The translations under genes were made by a program, and so were the position numbers. DNA of 64,000 nt from Pseudomonas sp. TTU2014-080ASC (lineage in GTDB: Bacteria > Pseudomonadota > Gammaproteobacteria > Pseudomonadales > Pseudomonadaceae). The notes beneath the pieces were generated by a model. The model saw nothing but the letters and a program-made list of their open reading frames with translations. It had not been told where the DNA came from and did no database searches. The stretch spans positions 1,169,364 to 1,233,363 of the forward strand of contig NZ_LKKK01000001.1 in NCBI RefSeq assembly GCF_001446935.1. The letters run 5' to 3'. Numbering within the stretch: the first letter of the stretch is position 1; each line of letters opens with the position of its first letter. Shown here one piece after another: positions 38,826 to 46,859 of this stretch.

Positions 38826-39596
38826 TTACCAGTAGTTTTCCACCGCGACCTGTCCTGGCCGACGAGTGAGGCTCAACTGCAAGTCCCTCTGTTTAAGCAG
38901 TGCACGAGTATCATCAATCATTTGCGGATTGCCGCAGATCATCACCCGTGAAGCCTGCGGATCAAACCTGATGCCTGCCTTTTGCTCCAGCTGACCGTTG
39001 GCGATAAATTCCGTGATGCGCCCGTGCAAACAACCCGCAACCTGCTCCCGGGTGACAGTCGGCAGATAAATGAAACGATCAGCAAACTCAGCCAGATGCT
39101 CCTGTTGCATCAGCCCTTTTATCAGTGGCTGATAGGCCAGTTCTGCAGCGCTGCGTGCACTGTAGACCAGCACCACACGCTCAAACCGCTGCCAGACCTC
39201 AAGCCCCTGCAAAATGGATAAAAACGGTGCCACCCCTGTGCCGCTGGCCAACAGCCAGAGATCACGGCCATCGGCAAAGCGATCCAGCGTCAGATAGCCC
39301 AGCGCTTGTTTTTCGATCAGCAGCGTATCACCGGCTTTTAAGCGACGCAGTTCAGTGGTGAACTCTCCGCTAGGTACCACAATCGAAAAAAACTCCAGAA
39401 ACTCGTCATGGGGTGCAGAAACCATCGAGTAAGCCCGCCAAACCTGCGAACCATCAGCCTTAGTCACTCCAAGTCGGGCAAACTGTCCGGCCTGAAATCG
39501 AAAGCCCGCATCGCGGCTACAGCGCAGGGTGAACAGGCTCGGCGTCAGAGTGTTGACCTCAAGCAGGGTCTGGCGGGTGAATTTTTCACTTTCCAT
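38826..39596 (-). CDS. fpr: Ferredoxin--NADP(+) reductase
   Basis: A 256-residue FAD flavoenzyme moving electrons between NADPH and ferredoxin or flavodoxin. FAD-binding text is WRAYSMVSAP; NADP-binding text is LLASGTGVAPFLSIL and VMICGNPQMIDD; the C-terminus VAVENYW ends in the aromatic residue typical of bacterial Fpr. The start MESEKFTRQTL (39596) has GGGAG 8 nt upstream. Pseudomonads carry more than one such gene, so this may be a paralogue of the main Fpr. Confidence 0.9.
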   Translation of the reverse strand: MESEKFTRQTLLEVNTLTPSLFTLRCSRDAGFRFQAGQFARLGVTKADGSQVWRAYSMVSAPHDEFLEFFSIVVPSGEFTTELRRLKAGDTLLIEKQALGYLTLDRFADGRDLWLLASGTGVAPFLSILQGLEVWQRFERVVLVYSARSAAELAYQPLIKGLMQQEHLAEFADRFIYLPTVTREQVAGCLHGRITEFIANGQLEQKAGIRFDPQASRVMICGNPQMIDDTRALLKQRDLQLSLTRRPGQVAVENYW

Positions 39597-39763
39597 GGGG
39601 CGTGCTCCCTGTGATCTAAAGCCAGTGTGGCGCAAAGTCTGGCAGGCAAAAACCCGCAAGGCGCAGGGCTATTGAGACTTAAAACGCTGTTGGTTTCGGC
39701 TTTGTGCACAGTCCATGTCAAAATGCGCGGCGATCCGGCCTTTGCTTATCCAGAGTTATCCCA

Positions 39764-40888
39764 ATGCTTTTATTTGTCAGTCCCTACGCTCAGCTTGAGC
39801 TGATCCGCCAGCCTGAGCAGCAAAACGAGCCGCTGCAGGCCTTTGATGCAGCCGATGAGTACCTGCTCAATGAGGTTCATGGACTGGGACTGACCGCCAA
39901 CACACGAGTATTGGTGCTGAATGACAGTTTTGGCGCGCTGGCCGCCAGCCTTGCCGGGCATGTCGATGTCACCAGCAGCGGCGACTCTCACCTCGGCCAC
40001 CTAGCATTGCAGATCAACCTACAGCGCAACCAGATTGCTGCCGACTCTGTGCGGTTTATACCGGCTAGTTCAGCATTTGAGGGCCCCTTCGACCTGGTGC
40101 TGATCCGTGTTCCCAAAACCCTGGCTTTGCTGGAAGAGCAGCTGATTCGCCTGCACAGCCAGTTGGCACCGGGCGCACAGGTGATAGCTGGCGCGATGAT
40201 CAAACACCTGCCCCGCGCAGCCGGTGACCTGCTGGAAAAATACATCGGCCCAGTTCAAGCCTCACTGGCGGTAAAAAAGGCCCGCCTGCTGACGGCGGTT
40301 GTAGAAAGCAAAGCCGCGCCGGTTTCGCCTTATCCGAGCCGCTATCGTCTGGATAAGCCCGCCCTAACCTTGATCAACCACGCCAACGTGTTCTGTCGTG
40401 AAGGCCTGGATATCGGCACCCGCGCCTTTCTGCCTCATCTGCCCAAACAACTGAGCGCGCTGCGCGTGGCTGATTTGGGCTGCGGTAACGGCGTACTGGG
40501 CATCGCTTACGCCCTGAGCAACCCCGATGCACAGCTGACGCTGGTGGATGAGTCTTACATGGCGGTGCAATCCGCCCAGGAAAACTGGCAAGCCGCTCTG
40601 GGTGACCGCCCGGCTGATATCCGCGCGGGCGATGGCCTGGCCGAACAGGAGCCGGACTCCCTCGATCTAGTCCTGTGCAACCCGCCATTCCACCAGCAAC
40701 AAGTGGTTGGCGACTTCCTCGCCTGGCGCATGTTCCAGCAAGCGCGCCGCGCACTGGTAACTGGCGGAGAACTGTGGATTGTGGGCAACCGCCATCTTGG
40801 CTACCACGCCAAACTCAAACGCCTGTTCCGCGGGGTTGAGCAGGTCGCCGCCACGCCCAAATTCGTCGTGCTGAAAGCCACTAAATAA
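39764..40888 (+). CDS. rlmG: 23S rRNA (guanine-N2) methyltransferase RlmG
   Basis: A 374-residue class I methyltransferase that modifies G1835 of 23S rRNA in E. coli. It has the duplicated-fold layout of RlmG/RsmC: a degenerate N-terminal domain (1-195) and a catalytic C-terminal domain with VADLGCGNGVLGIAYAL (SAM binding) and the NPPF motif in LCNPPFHQQQV. The ATG at 39764 is chosen over an upstream in-frame start at 39704 by family N-terminus; the ribosome binding site is weak. It is divergent from fpr. Confidence 0.93.
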   Translation: MLLFVSPYAQLELIRQPEQQNEPLQAFDAADEYLLNEVHGLGLTANTRVLVLNDSFGALAASLAGHVDVTSSGDSHLGHLALQINLQRNQIAADSVRFIPASSAFEGPFDLVLIRVPKTLALLEEQLIRLHSQLAPGAQVIAGAMIKHLPRAAGDLLEKYIGPVQASLAVKKARLLTAVVESKAAPVSPYPSRYRLDKPALTLINHANVFCREGLDIGTRAFLPHLPKQLSALRVADLGCGNGVLGIAYALSNPDAQLTLVDESYMAVQSAQENWQAALGDRPADIRAGDGLAEQEPDSLDLVLCNPPFHQQQVVGDFLAWRMFQQARRALVTGGELWIVGNRHLGYHAKLKRLFRGVEQVAATPKFVVLKATK

Positions 40889-41093
40889 GTTCATGGCCTT
40901 TGTGAAGCGAGCTGCAAGGGCCAAAATGAGCGATAACCGCACGATAATCCTGAAATCAAATTAAAACGCGTTAAAAACGGCGGTTTTGACGGATTTCGGC
41001 TATTCATCATCTGGCAGTTCAGCGAATATAGCGACCATCCGTCGCAGCCTGCCCGGCAGGTCTGTCCCGTTGTCCTCCAACCTGCTCACGACT

Positions 41094-42449
41094 ATGACAA
41101 ACACAACAGCCTCTGCGCCTGCTGCTCCGGCGAACTCCCGGGCGCGCGTGATTCTCGCCAGCCTGATTGGCACCACCATTGAGTTCTACGACTTCTACGT
41201 CTACGCCACGGCGGCGGTATTGGTGTTCCCACACCTGTTCTTCCCGCCAGGCAATGAAACCACCGCCCTGCTCGCTTCTTTTGCCATTTTTGGCGCAGCG
41301 ATGATTGCCCGTCCGCTGGGCGCAGTGTTCTTTGGCCACTTGGGTGACCGCCTCGGGCGCAAAACCACATTGGTGATTGCACTGCTGACCATGGGTATTG
41401 CCACCTTCCTGATTGGCCTGTTGCCGACGTATCACACGGTTGGCTGGGTTGCGCCGCTGTTGCTGGTGTTCCTGCGCCTGGCCCAAGGCTTTGCCATTGG
41501 CGGCGAATGGTCCGGTGCGGCGCTGGTCGCCACCGAGAACGCGCCTAAAGGCAAACGCGCACTGTTCGGCACCTTCCCGCAGTTGGGCGCTCCGCTGGGC
41601 TTTATCATCGCCAACGGCTTGTTCCTGATCGTCGCGGCGCTGCTGCCATCGCTTGATCCGTCCAAACCGTCTGAGGAATTCCTCGACTGGGGCTGGCGTA
41701 TTCCGTTCCTGTTCTCCGCCGTAATGGTGATTATCGGCCTGTGGATTCGCATGAATCTGGTGGAAAGCACCTCGTTCACCAAGACCCAGAATCAGGGCAA
41801 GGTGGTCAAGCTGCCACTGGCTGAAGTGACCCGCAAACACTGGCGTGAGCTGGTGTTGGGCACCTTTTATATGCTCGCCACCTACGTGCTGTTCTATCTG
41901 ATGACCACCTTCAGCCTGAGCTACGGCCGTGCGCCGGTTGAAGCGGCTCCAGGCCAGCTCCCGGGATTGGGTTACAGCTATAACGAGTTCGTGCTGATGC
42001 TGATCGCCGGTGTGGTGTTCTTTGGCATCTTCACCCTGCTATCCGGTCCTTGGGCTGACCGTTTTGGCCGTCGCAAGACGCTGATTTGGGTGACACTGGG
42101 CATCATCCTGTTCGGACTGTGCTGGGTGCCGCTGCTGAGCTTCGGCTTTGTCGGCGTGATGCTGTGGCTGATCCTCGGTTTCAGCCTGATGGGCATGACC
42201 TTCGGCCCAATGGGCGCACTGCTGCCGGAGCTGTTTCCGACCAACGTGCGCTACACCGGTTCGGGCATTTCCTACAACGTGTCGTCCATTCTAGGTGCTG
42301 CGCTCGCTCCGTTTGTTGCCGTGTGGCTGTGGAGCATGGCGGATGGCAGCCCTGCTCTGGTCGGCGTGTATCTGGCCGTGATGGCCGGGCTAACCTTGCT
42401 GGCTTTGATTCTCGGTAAGGAAACCCGGGATGTGGATATCGACGCCTAA
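41094..42449 (+). CDS. MFS transporter, metabolite:H+ symporter (MHS) family
   Basis: A 451-residue, 12-helix symporter of the MHS group (ShiA/ProP/KgtP-like). Motifs: GTTIEFYDFYVYATAA at helix 1, the MFS loop GHLGDRLGRKTTL, RLAQGFAIGGEWSGAALVATEN in helix 4, and the repeat loop GPWADRFGRRKTL in the second half. The substrate (an organic acid, shikimate or betaine are family options) cannot be told. I start at MTNTTASAPAAP (41094); the longer frame to 40986 adds low-complexity sequence. A terminator follows. Confidence 0.92.
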   Translation: MTNTTASAPAAPANSRARVILASLIGTTIEFYDFYVYATAAVLVFPHLFFPPGNETTALLASFAIFGAAMIARPLGAVFFGHLGDRLGRKTTLVIALLTMGIATFLIGLLPTYHTVGWVAPLLLVFLRLAQGFAIGGEWSGAALVATENAPKGKRALFGTFPQLGAPLGFIIANGLFLIVAALLPSLDPSKPSEEFLDWGWRIPFLFSAVMVIIGLWIRMNLVESTSFTKTQNQGKVVKLPLAEVTRKHWRELVLGTFYMLATYVLFYLMTTFSLSYGRAPVEAAPGQLPGLGYSYNEFVLMLIAGVVFFGIFTLLSGPWADRFGRRKTLIWVTLGIILFGLCWVPLLSFGFVGVMLWLILGFSLMGMTFGPMGALLPELFPTNVRYTGSGISYNVSSILGAALAPFVAVWLWSMADGSPALVGVYLAVMAGLTLLALILGKETRDVDIDA

Positions 42450-42471
42450 GCCGGTAGCTTGGACGTAAACG

Positions 42472-42502
42472 AAAACGGCAGCCTTATCAGCTGCCGTTTT
42501 TT
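42472..42502. terminator. Bidirectional terminator between the MHS symporter and the cio operon
   Basis: The 11-bp stem AAAACGGCAGC/GCTGCCGTTTT (loop of 7) has T-runs on both strands and lies between convergent genes. Confidence 0.9.
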
Positions 42503-42518
42503 ATTGCCTAGTTAAATC

Positions 42519-42680
42519 TCAGCTGCTCATCCCCGCAGCCTTCATAAACAGGCGCAGCAAATAGGAAACACCCCCCAGCGCCAGCACGCTGCCGGCCCAG
42601 ATCAACACCAGCCAGCCCACCCGTTTCCACATAGGGCTGGCGGGCACTTCAGCCTCAGAGCGTTTATCAGTGGTAGCCAT
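42519..42680 (-). CDS. DUF2474-type small membrane subunit of the CIO oxidase
   Basis: A 53-residue protein: charged N-terminus MATTDKRSEAEVPASPMWKR, then one membrane helix VGWLVLIWAGSVLALGGVSYLLRLFM. Its ATG lies inside the 3' end of cioB (14-nt overlap). Position, size and single helix match the DUF2474 proteins that follow cydB/cioB genes and are thought to play the CydX-like accessory role in bd-type oxidases. It is easily missed because it is so short. The exact function is inferred. Confidence 0.85.
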   Translation of the reverse strand: MATTDKRSEAEVPASPMWKRVGWLVLIWAGSVLALGGVSYLLRLFMKAAGMSS

Positions 42681-43674
42681 GGTCTTCATTCACCTTGCCG
42701 CGGAACACGTAATAGCTCCATGCGGTGTACATGAGGATGAAAGGGATGATGAACAGCGCCCCAACCAGAATGAAGCCCTGACTTTGTGGCGGTGCTGCAG
42801 CAGCCCAGATGCTCACAGATGGCGGAATGATGTTCGGCCACAAGCTAATCGCCAAGCCACTGTAGCCCAGGAAGATCATCACCAATGTGAGGATAAACGG
42901 CGCGTAGTTGGCGTAACGGGACACGGCCTTAAGCAACGCCCAAGTGCATAACAGTACGAGAATCGGCACCGGCATAAACCAGTAGATATTCGGCGTACTG
43001 AACCAACGCTCGGCGATGGCCGGGTCTGCCAACGGCGTCCACAGGCTGACGATACCGGTCACGGCCAGCAGCACAAACACCAGCGGTTTGGCCATATTGT
43101 GCATTTGCTCCTGCAGGCGACCTTCGGTCTTCATAATCAGCCAGGTGCAGCCGAGCAAGGCATACGCCGCAATCAGCGCCAGGCCGCAGAACAGCGAGAA
43201 CGGCGTGAGCCAATCCAGCGAGCCGCCGACAAACTTGCCATCAACCACCTCAAAGCCTTCGACATAAGCGCCCAGCGCCACCCCCTGAAAAAAGGTGGCG
43301 GCGGTGGACCCGCCAATAAAAGCTTTATCCCAAATATGCCGGCGACTGGCCTTGGCCTTAAAACGGAACTCAAAGGCAACGCCCCTGAAGATCAGCCCCA
43401 GCAGCATAAAAATCAGCGGCAGGTACAGCGCGCTGAGGACAATCGCATAGGCCATCGGGAAGGCCCCAAACAGGGCCGCACCACCGAGAATCAACCAGGT
43501 TTCGTTACCGTCCCAGACCGGTGCCACGGTGTTCATCATCACATCGCGTTCCCCGTCGTTTTTTACGAAGGGGAAGATGATGCCAATACCCAGATCGAAA
43601 CCATCCATGATCACGTACATCATGACGCCGAAGGCGATGATCACCGCCCAGATCAATGAGAGATCAATGCCCAT
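42667..43674 (-). CDS. cioB: Cyanide-insensitive terminal oxidase subunit II (CydB-like)
   Basis: A 335-residue membrane subunit of a bd-type quinol oxidase. Family text: VMMYVIMDGFDLGIGIIFPF, VWDGNETWLILGGAALFGAFP, GVAFEFRFKA. I use the ATG at 43674 (MGIDLSLIW), with GAGGGGA about 6 nt upstream inside the cioA end; an ATG at 43689 overlaps that site and is less likely. It is co-translated with cioA and overlaps the DUF2474 gene. Confidence 0.96.
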   Translation of the reverse strand: MGIDLSLIWAVIIAFGVMMYVIMDGFDLGIGIIFPFVKNDGERDVMMNTVAPVWDGNETWLILGGAALFGAFPMAYAIVLSALYLPLIFMLLGLIFRGVAFEFRFKAKASRRHIWDKAFIGGSTAATFFQGVALGAYVEGFEVVDGKFVGGSLDWLTPFSLFCGLALIAAYALLGCTWLIMKTEGRLQEQMHNMAKPLVFVLLAVTGIVSLWTPLADPAIAERWFSTPNIYWFMPVPILVLLCTWALLKAVSRYANYAPFILTLVMIFLGYSGLAISLWPNIIPPSVSIWAAAAPPQSQGFILVGALFIIPFILMYTAWSYYVFRGKVNEDHGYH

Positions 43675-43675
43675 C

Positions 43676-45115
43676 TCATTTCCCCTCATCTAATGAATCG
43701 GTATGCCCTTCCTGCAGCCCCTCATTGGGTGCCGAAAGTGGCCGCGCCGGAGTCCGTGGCTGGCCGGGACCGCCATCTATGGTTTCCTGACCTTCATGCG
43801 CCACCGGACCTTTACGCACCAGCCGCAGCATGTAGCCGATGCCCACGCCGAATACTGCGAAGTAGACCACCACAAACAGCGCCAGGGTCAGGCTCATCTG
43901 CGCATAACTATGGCCAGACGAAGCATCAGCCGTACGCATCAGGCCGTGAATAATCCAAGGCTGGCGGCCCACTTCGGTGGTGTACCAACCGGCCAGAATT
44001 GCAATCAGGCCTGATGGCCCCATCCACACTGCCAGATGCAGGAACGGCCGGAATTCGTACAGTCGCCCGCGCCAGCGTAGGAACAAGGCCACCACACCGG
44101 CCAGGATCATCAGCATGCCCAGCGCCACCATCACCCGGAAGGTCCAGAACACGATGGTGGAATTGGGGCGATCTTCTTTGGCGAACTCTTTGAGCGCGGG
44201 CACCTGCTTATCCAGACTGTGGGTCAGGATCAGGCTGCCTAGATAGGGAATCTCCAGTTTGAAGCGGGTTTCTTCGCGCTCCATATCCGGCCAACCGAAG
44301 AGGATCAGCGGTGTGGCCTCACCCGGCGGGTTTTCCCAGTGCCCTTCGATCGCGGCGATCTTGGCGGGCTGATACTTCAGCGTGTTGAGCCCATGCATGT
44401 CACCAATAAAGGCCTGCACCGGTGCCACCAGCAGCGCCATCCACATGGCCATGGAGAACATTTTGCGTACCGCTGGCGTGTTGCGCCCGCGCAACAGATG
44501 CCAAGCCGCAGATGAGCCGACGAAGAAGGCTGTCGCCAGAAACGCCGCAGTCGCCATATGCGCCAGACGGTACGGGAACGATGGGTTAAAGATCACCGCC
44601 AGCCAGTCCACCGGCACCACCTTGCCCGCGATAATCTCGAAGCCCTGCGGTGTGTGCATCCAGCTGTTAGACGCCAGAATCCAGAATGTAGAAATCAGCG
44701 TGCCGATGGCCACCATCACGGTTGAGAAGAAATGCAGGCCCGGTCCGACCCGGTTCCAGCCAAACAGCATCACCCCCAAAAAGCCTGCTTCGAGGAAGAA
44801 CGCCGTCAGCACTTCATAGGTCAGCAGCGGCCCAGTCACCGCCCCGGCAAATTCGGAGAAAGCACTCCAGTTGGTGCCGAACTGGTAAGCCATAACCAGA
44901 CCAGACACCACGCCCATGCCAAAATTGACCGCGAAAATCTTGATCCAGAAGTGATAGAGATCGCGGTAGACCTCTTGACCTGTTTTCAGCCACAGCCCTT
45001 CCAGCACGGCCAGATAGCTGGCCAGACCGATGGTGATAGCAGGGAAAATGATGTGAAACGAGATGGTAAACGCAAACTGAATCCGGGCTAGATCCAATGC
45101 CTCCAAGCCGAACAT
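43676..45115 (-). CDS. cioA: Cyanide-insensitive terminal oxidase subunit I (CydA-like, short Q-loop)
   Basis: A 479-residue haem-bearing subunit of the cytochrome bd-like quinol oxidase. The N-terminal haem ligand region is ISFHIIFPAITIGLAS, and GWYTTEVGRQPWIIHGLMRT is the conserved later helix. The periplasmic Q-loop is short (about 240-300), the feature of the CIO subfamily as opposed to E. coli CydA. The oxidase passes electrons from ubiquinol to oxygen without proton pumping and resists cyanide. In P. aeruginosa cioAB is repressed by ANR at low oxygen; a perfect ANR site lies 142-155 bp upstream of this ATG. Confidence 0.97.
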   Translation of the reverse strand: MFGLEALDLARIQFAFTISFHIIFPAITIGLASYLAVLEGLWLKTGQEVYRDLYHFWIKIFAVNFGMGVVSGLVMAYQFGTNWSAFSEFAGAVTGPLLTYEVLTAFFLEAGFLGVMLFGWNRVGPGLHFFSTVMVAIGTLISTFWILASNSWMHTPQGFEIIAGKVVPVDWLAVIFNPSFPYRLAHMATAAFLATAFFVGSSAAWHLLRGRNTPAVRKMFSMAMWMALLVAPVQAFIGDMHGLNTLKYQPAKIAAIEGHWENPPGEATPLILFGWPDMEREETRFKLEIPYLGSLILTHSLDKQVPALKEFAKEDRPNSTIVFWTFRVMVALGMLMILAGVVALFLRWRGRLYEFRPFLHLAVWMGPSGLIAILAGWYTTEVGRQPWIIHGLMRTADASSGHSYAQMSLTLALFVVVYFAVFGVGIGYMLRLVRKGPVAHEGQETIDGGPGQPRTPARPLSAPNEGLQEGHTDSLDEGK

Positions 45116-45256
45116 AGAACTTCCTCAATCAGATTGATGTAAGGGCCGACCGCTTTGCCTTCCTGGCCCTGCTGCAGCGTTATCGTTCTTGTCACTATTT
45201 AGAGGTATGCGTTGATGCGGCTAAAAAATGCCCTCAGTCAAAACCAATTCCCGGTA

Positions 45257-45270
45257 TTGATCTGGATCAA
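45257..45270. promoter_or_regulatory. ANR/FNR box upstream of cioA
   Basis: TTGATCTGGATCAA is a perfect TTGAT-N4-ATCAA palindrome in the divergent region between cioA and the MFS gene. No -10 is found at the class II distance on either strand, which agrees better with repression or with a more distant activation. Confidence 0.8.
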
Positions 45271-45402
45271 CAATTAACTAAAGAGTAGCTTTAAGCCCGG
45301 CAATATCCTCTGTGGTGTTTTGTCACTCCGTTTTGTCCTTAGCGGCTCAACTGATCCACCTTAGCGTGGTAAATTGCGCGCCCGCCTGATACCCGATTTG
45401 CC

Positions 45403-46632
45403 ATGAATAGCTCTGCTCCGCTGCATTTGCGTCATCACCTCCCTTTTCTCGCGTTCTGGTTCGCCCGGGTTTTCACCGCCAGCGGCTTTCAGATGCTCAC
45501 TGTGGCAATCGGCTGGCAAATGTATGCCCTGACGGGCAGCGTGCTGGATCTGGGCTTGGTGGGTCTGGTCGAGTTCATGCCCAAGGTTTTATTCATCCTC
45601 CTGACGGGCCATGTGGCAGATCGCTTTGACCGACGCAAAGTTGCAGCCATTTGTCAGGCAGCGCAGGGACTGGTGGCGCTGGCACTGCTAATTGGCAGCC
45701 ACACCGAAACCGTTAGCCGCGAAATGATCTTCCTGATCGCCTTCCTGCTCGGTACTGCCCGCGCATTCGAGATGCCCACAACACAAGCATTGCTGCCCAA
45801 TATCGTTCCGGATCACTTGTTTGCCCGCGCTGTAGCCGCATCAGCATCGGCCATGCAGTCAGCCACTATTGTTGCTCCAGCGCTTGGTGGCCTCTTGTAT
45901 GCGCTGGGCTCCGGCTGGGTCTATGGACCGGCTGCAGTGCTTTATCTGTGTGCGCTGAGCATGATGCTGAGTCTGCCAGGGCAGCAGGTGCCGGCGTATC
46001 AGAAGATGTCGGTAAAATCGCTGCTGGCGGGCTTTAGCTTTATCCGCAGCCGGCCGGACGTATTCGGAGCAGTCTCAATGGACATGATGGCCGTCCTGCT
46101 CGGCGGAGCCACAGCCCTGCTACCGGTATTTGCCAAAGACATCCTGCTGACTGGTCCGTGGGGGCTGGGTCTGTTGCGCTCAGCACCTGCTATCGGTGCT
46201 CTGCTGATGTCGATCTGGCTGGCGCGCTTTCCGGTTGAACGCAAAGTCGGGCCGATCATGTTTACCTCGGTGGCTATCTTTGGTGTGGCGACTATTGGTT
46301 TCGGACTATCGACATCATTGTGGTTCAGCCTGGCCTCACTGGTAGTTCTGGGTGCTGCCGACATGATCAGCATGGTGATCCGTGGTGCCTTTGTGCAATT
46401 GCAAACGCCGGATGAAATGCGCGGCCGTGTCAGTGCGGTCAACGGCTTGTTTATCGGAGCCTCTAATCAGCTTGGCGACTTCCGCGCCGGAGCCACCGCC
46501 TCCGTACTCGGCACAGTACCTGCGGTATTAATTGGCGGCTTTGGCGCGATTTTGGTCACAGGCTTGTGGACTCGCCTGTTCCCCACCCTAGCCAAGCGCG
46601 ACCACCTGCATCCGCAGGCCGGCGAGCACTAA
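45403..46632 (+). CDS. MFS transporter, EntS-like exporter family
   Basis: A 409-residue, 12-helix protein of the MFS_3 (EntS/enterobactin exporter-like) group. It starts LPFLAFWFARVFTASGFQMLTVAIGWQMYALTGS, has the loop GHVADRFDRRKVAAICQ, and the text FEMPTTQALLPNIVP that is typical of this group. The substrate is unknown; no siderophore genes are nearby. It is divergent from cioA, and may share the ANR-site region. A terminator follows. Confidence 0.88.
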   Translation: MNSSAPLHLRHHLPFLAFWFARVFTASGFQMLTVAIGWQMYALTGSVLDLGLVGLVEFMPKVLFILLTGHVADRFDRRKVAAICQAAQGLVALALLIGSHTETVSREMIFLIAFLLGTARAFEMPTTQALLPNIVPDHLFARAVAASASAMQSATIVAPALGGLLYALGSGWVYGPAAVLYLCALSMMLSLPGQQVPAYQKMSVKSLLAGFSFIRSRPDVFGAVSMDMMAVLLGGATALLPVFAKDILLTGPWGLGLLRSAPAIGALLMSIWLARFPVERKVGPIMFTSVAIFGVATIGFGLSTSLWFSLASLVVLGAADMISMVIRGAFVQLQTPDEMRGRVSAVNGLFIGASNQLGDFRAGATASVLGTVPAVLIGGFGAILVTGLWTRLFPTLAKRDHLHPQAGEH

Positions 46633-46645
46633 ATTTTCTGGTGAT

Positions 46646-46670
46646 AAAAACCTGCTGGCTGCAGGTTTTT
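46646..46670 (+). terminator. Intrinsic terminator of the EntS-like gene
   Basis: The stem AAAAACCTGC-TGGCT-GCAGGTTTTT lies 13 bp after the stop. Confidence 0.9.
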
Positions 46671-46782
46671 CCACGGGCTATGCACGCCTGCAAAAATAAT
46701 TAAGCTGTCCGATCGGTCATAAATTCACCCTAACCAAATGAGCTGCTATCATCCGCGCCCTTTAATAGATCGGCTGCAAAAA

Positions 46783-46824
46783 CTACGTAAAAAGCGTAGA
46801 TATGCTTTGCTAACAGCAGGCATA
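46783..46824 (+). promoter_or_regulatory. Structured leader upstream of the purine permease gene
   Basis: Two consecutive hairpins are possible in the leader: CTACG-N7-CGTAG (46783-46799) and a TATGC/GCATA stem with inner TGC/GCA (46801-46824, loop TAACA). They precede an AGGGGA-type ribosome binding site at 46845-46850 by about 20 nt. Purine permease genes are often under riboswitch control, but I cannot match this to the classic purine riboswitch consensus. Confidence 0.35.
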
Positions 46825-46859
46825 GTGATGGCACCGCAGTCGCCAGGGGAAATCTCCAC

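Noticed and set aside
39746..39762. TTATCCAGA and TTATCCCAA before rlmG as DnaA boxes
   Set aside because: Both are imperfect, in direct order and lack the 9-5-9 inverted spacing of the elements at 17.3 and 17.8 kb.
46740..46859. Classic purine (guanine/adenine) riboswitch
   Set aside because: The three-way junction consensus with its U/C-rich loop pairs is not present.
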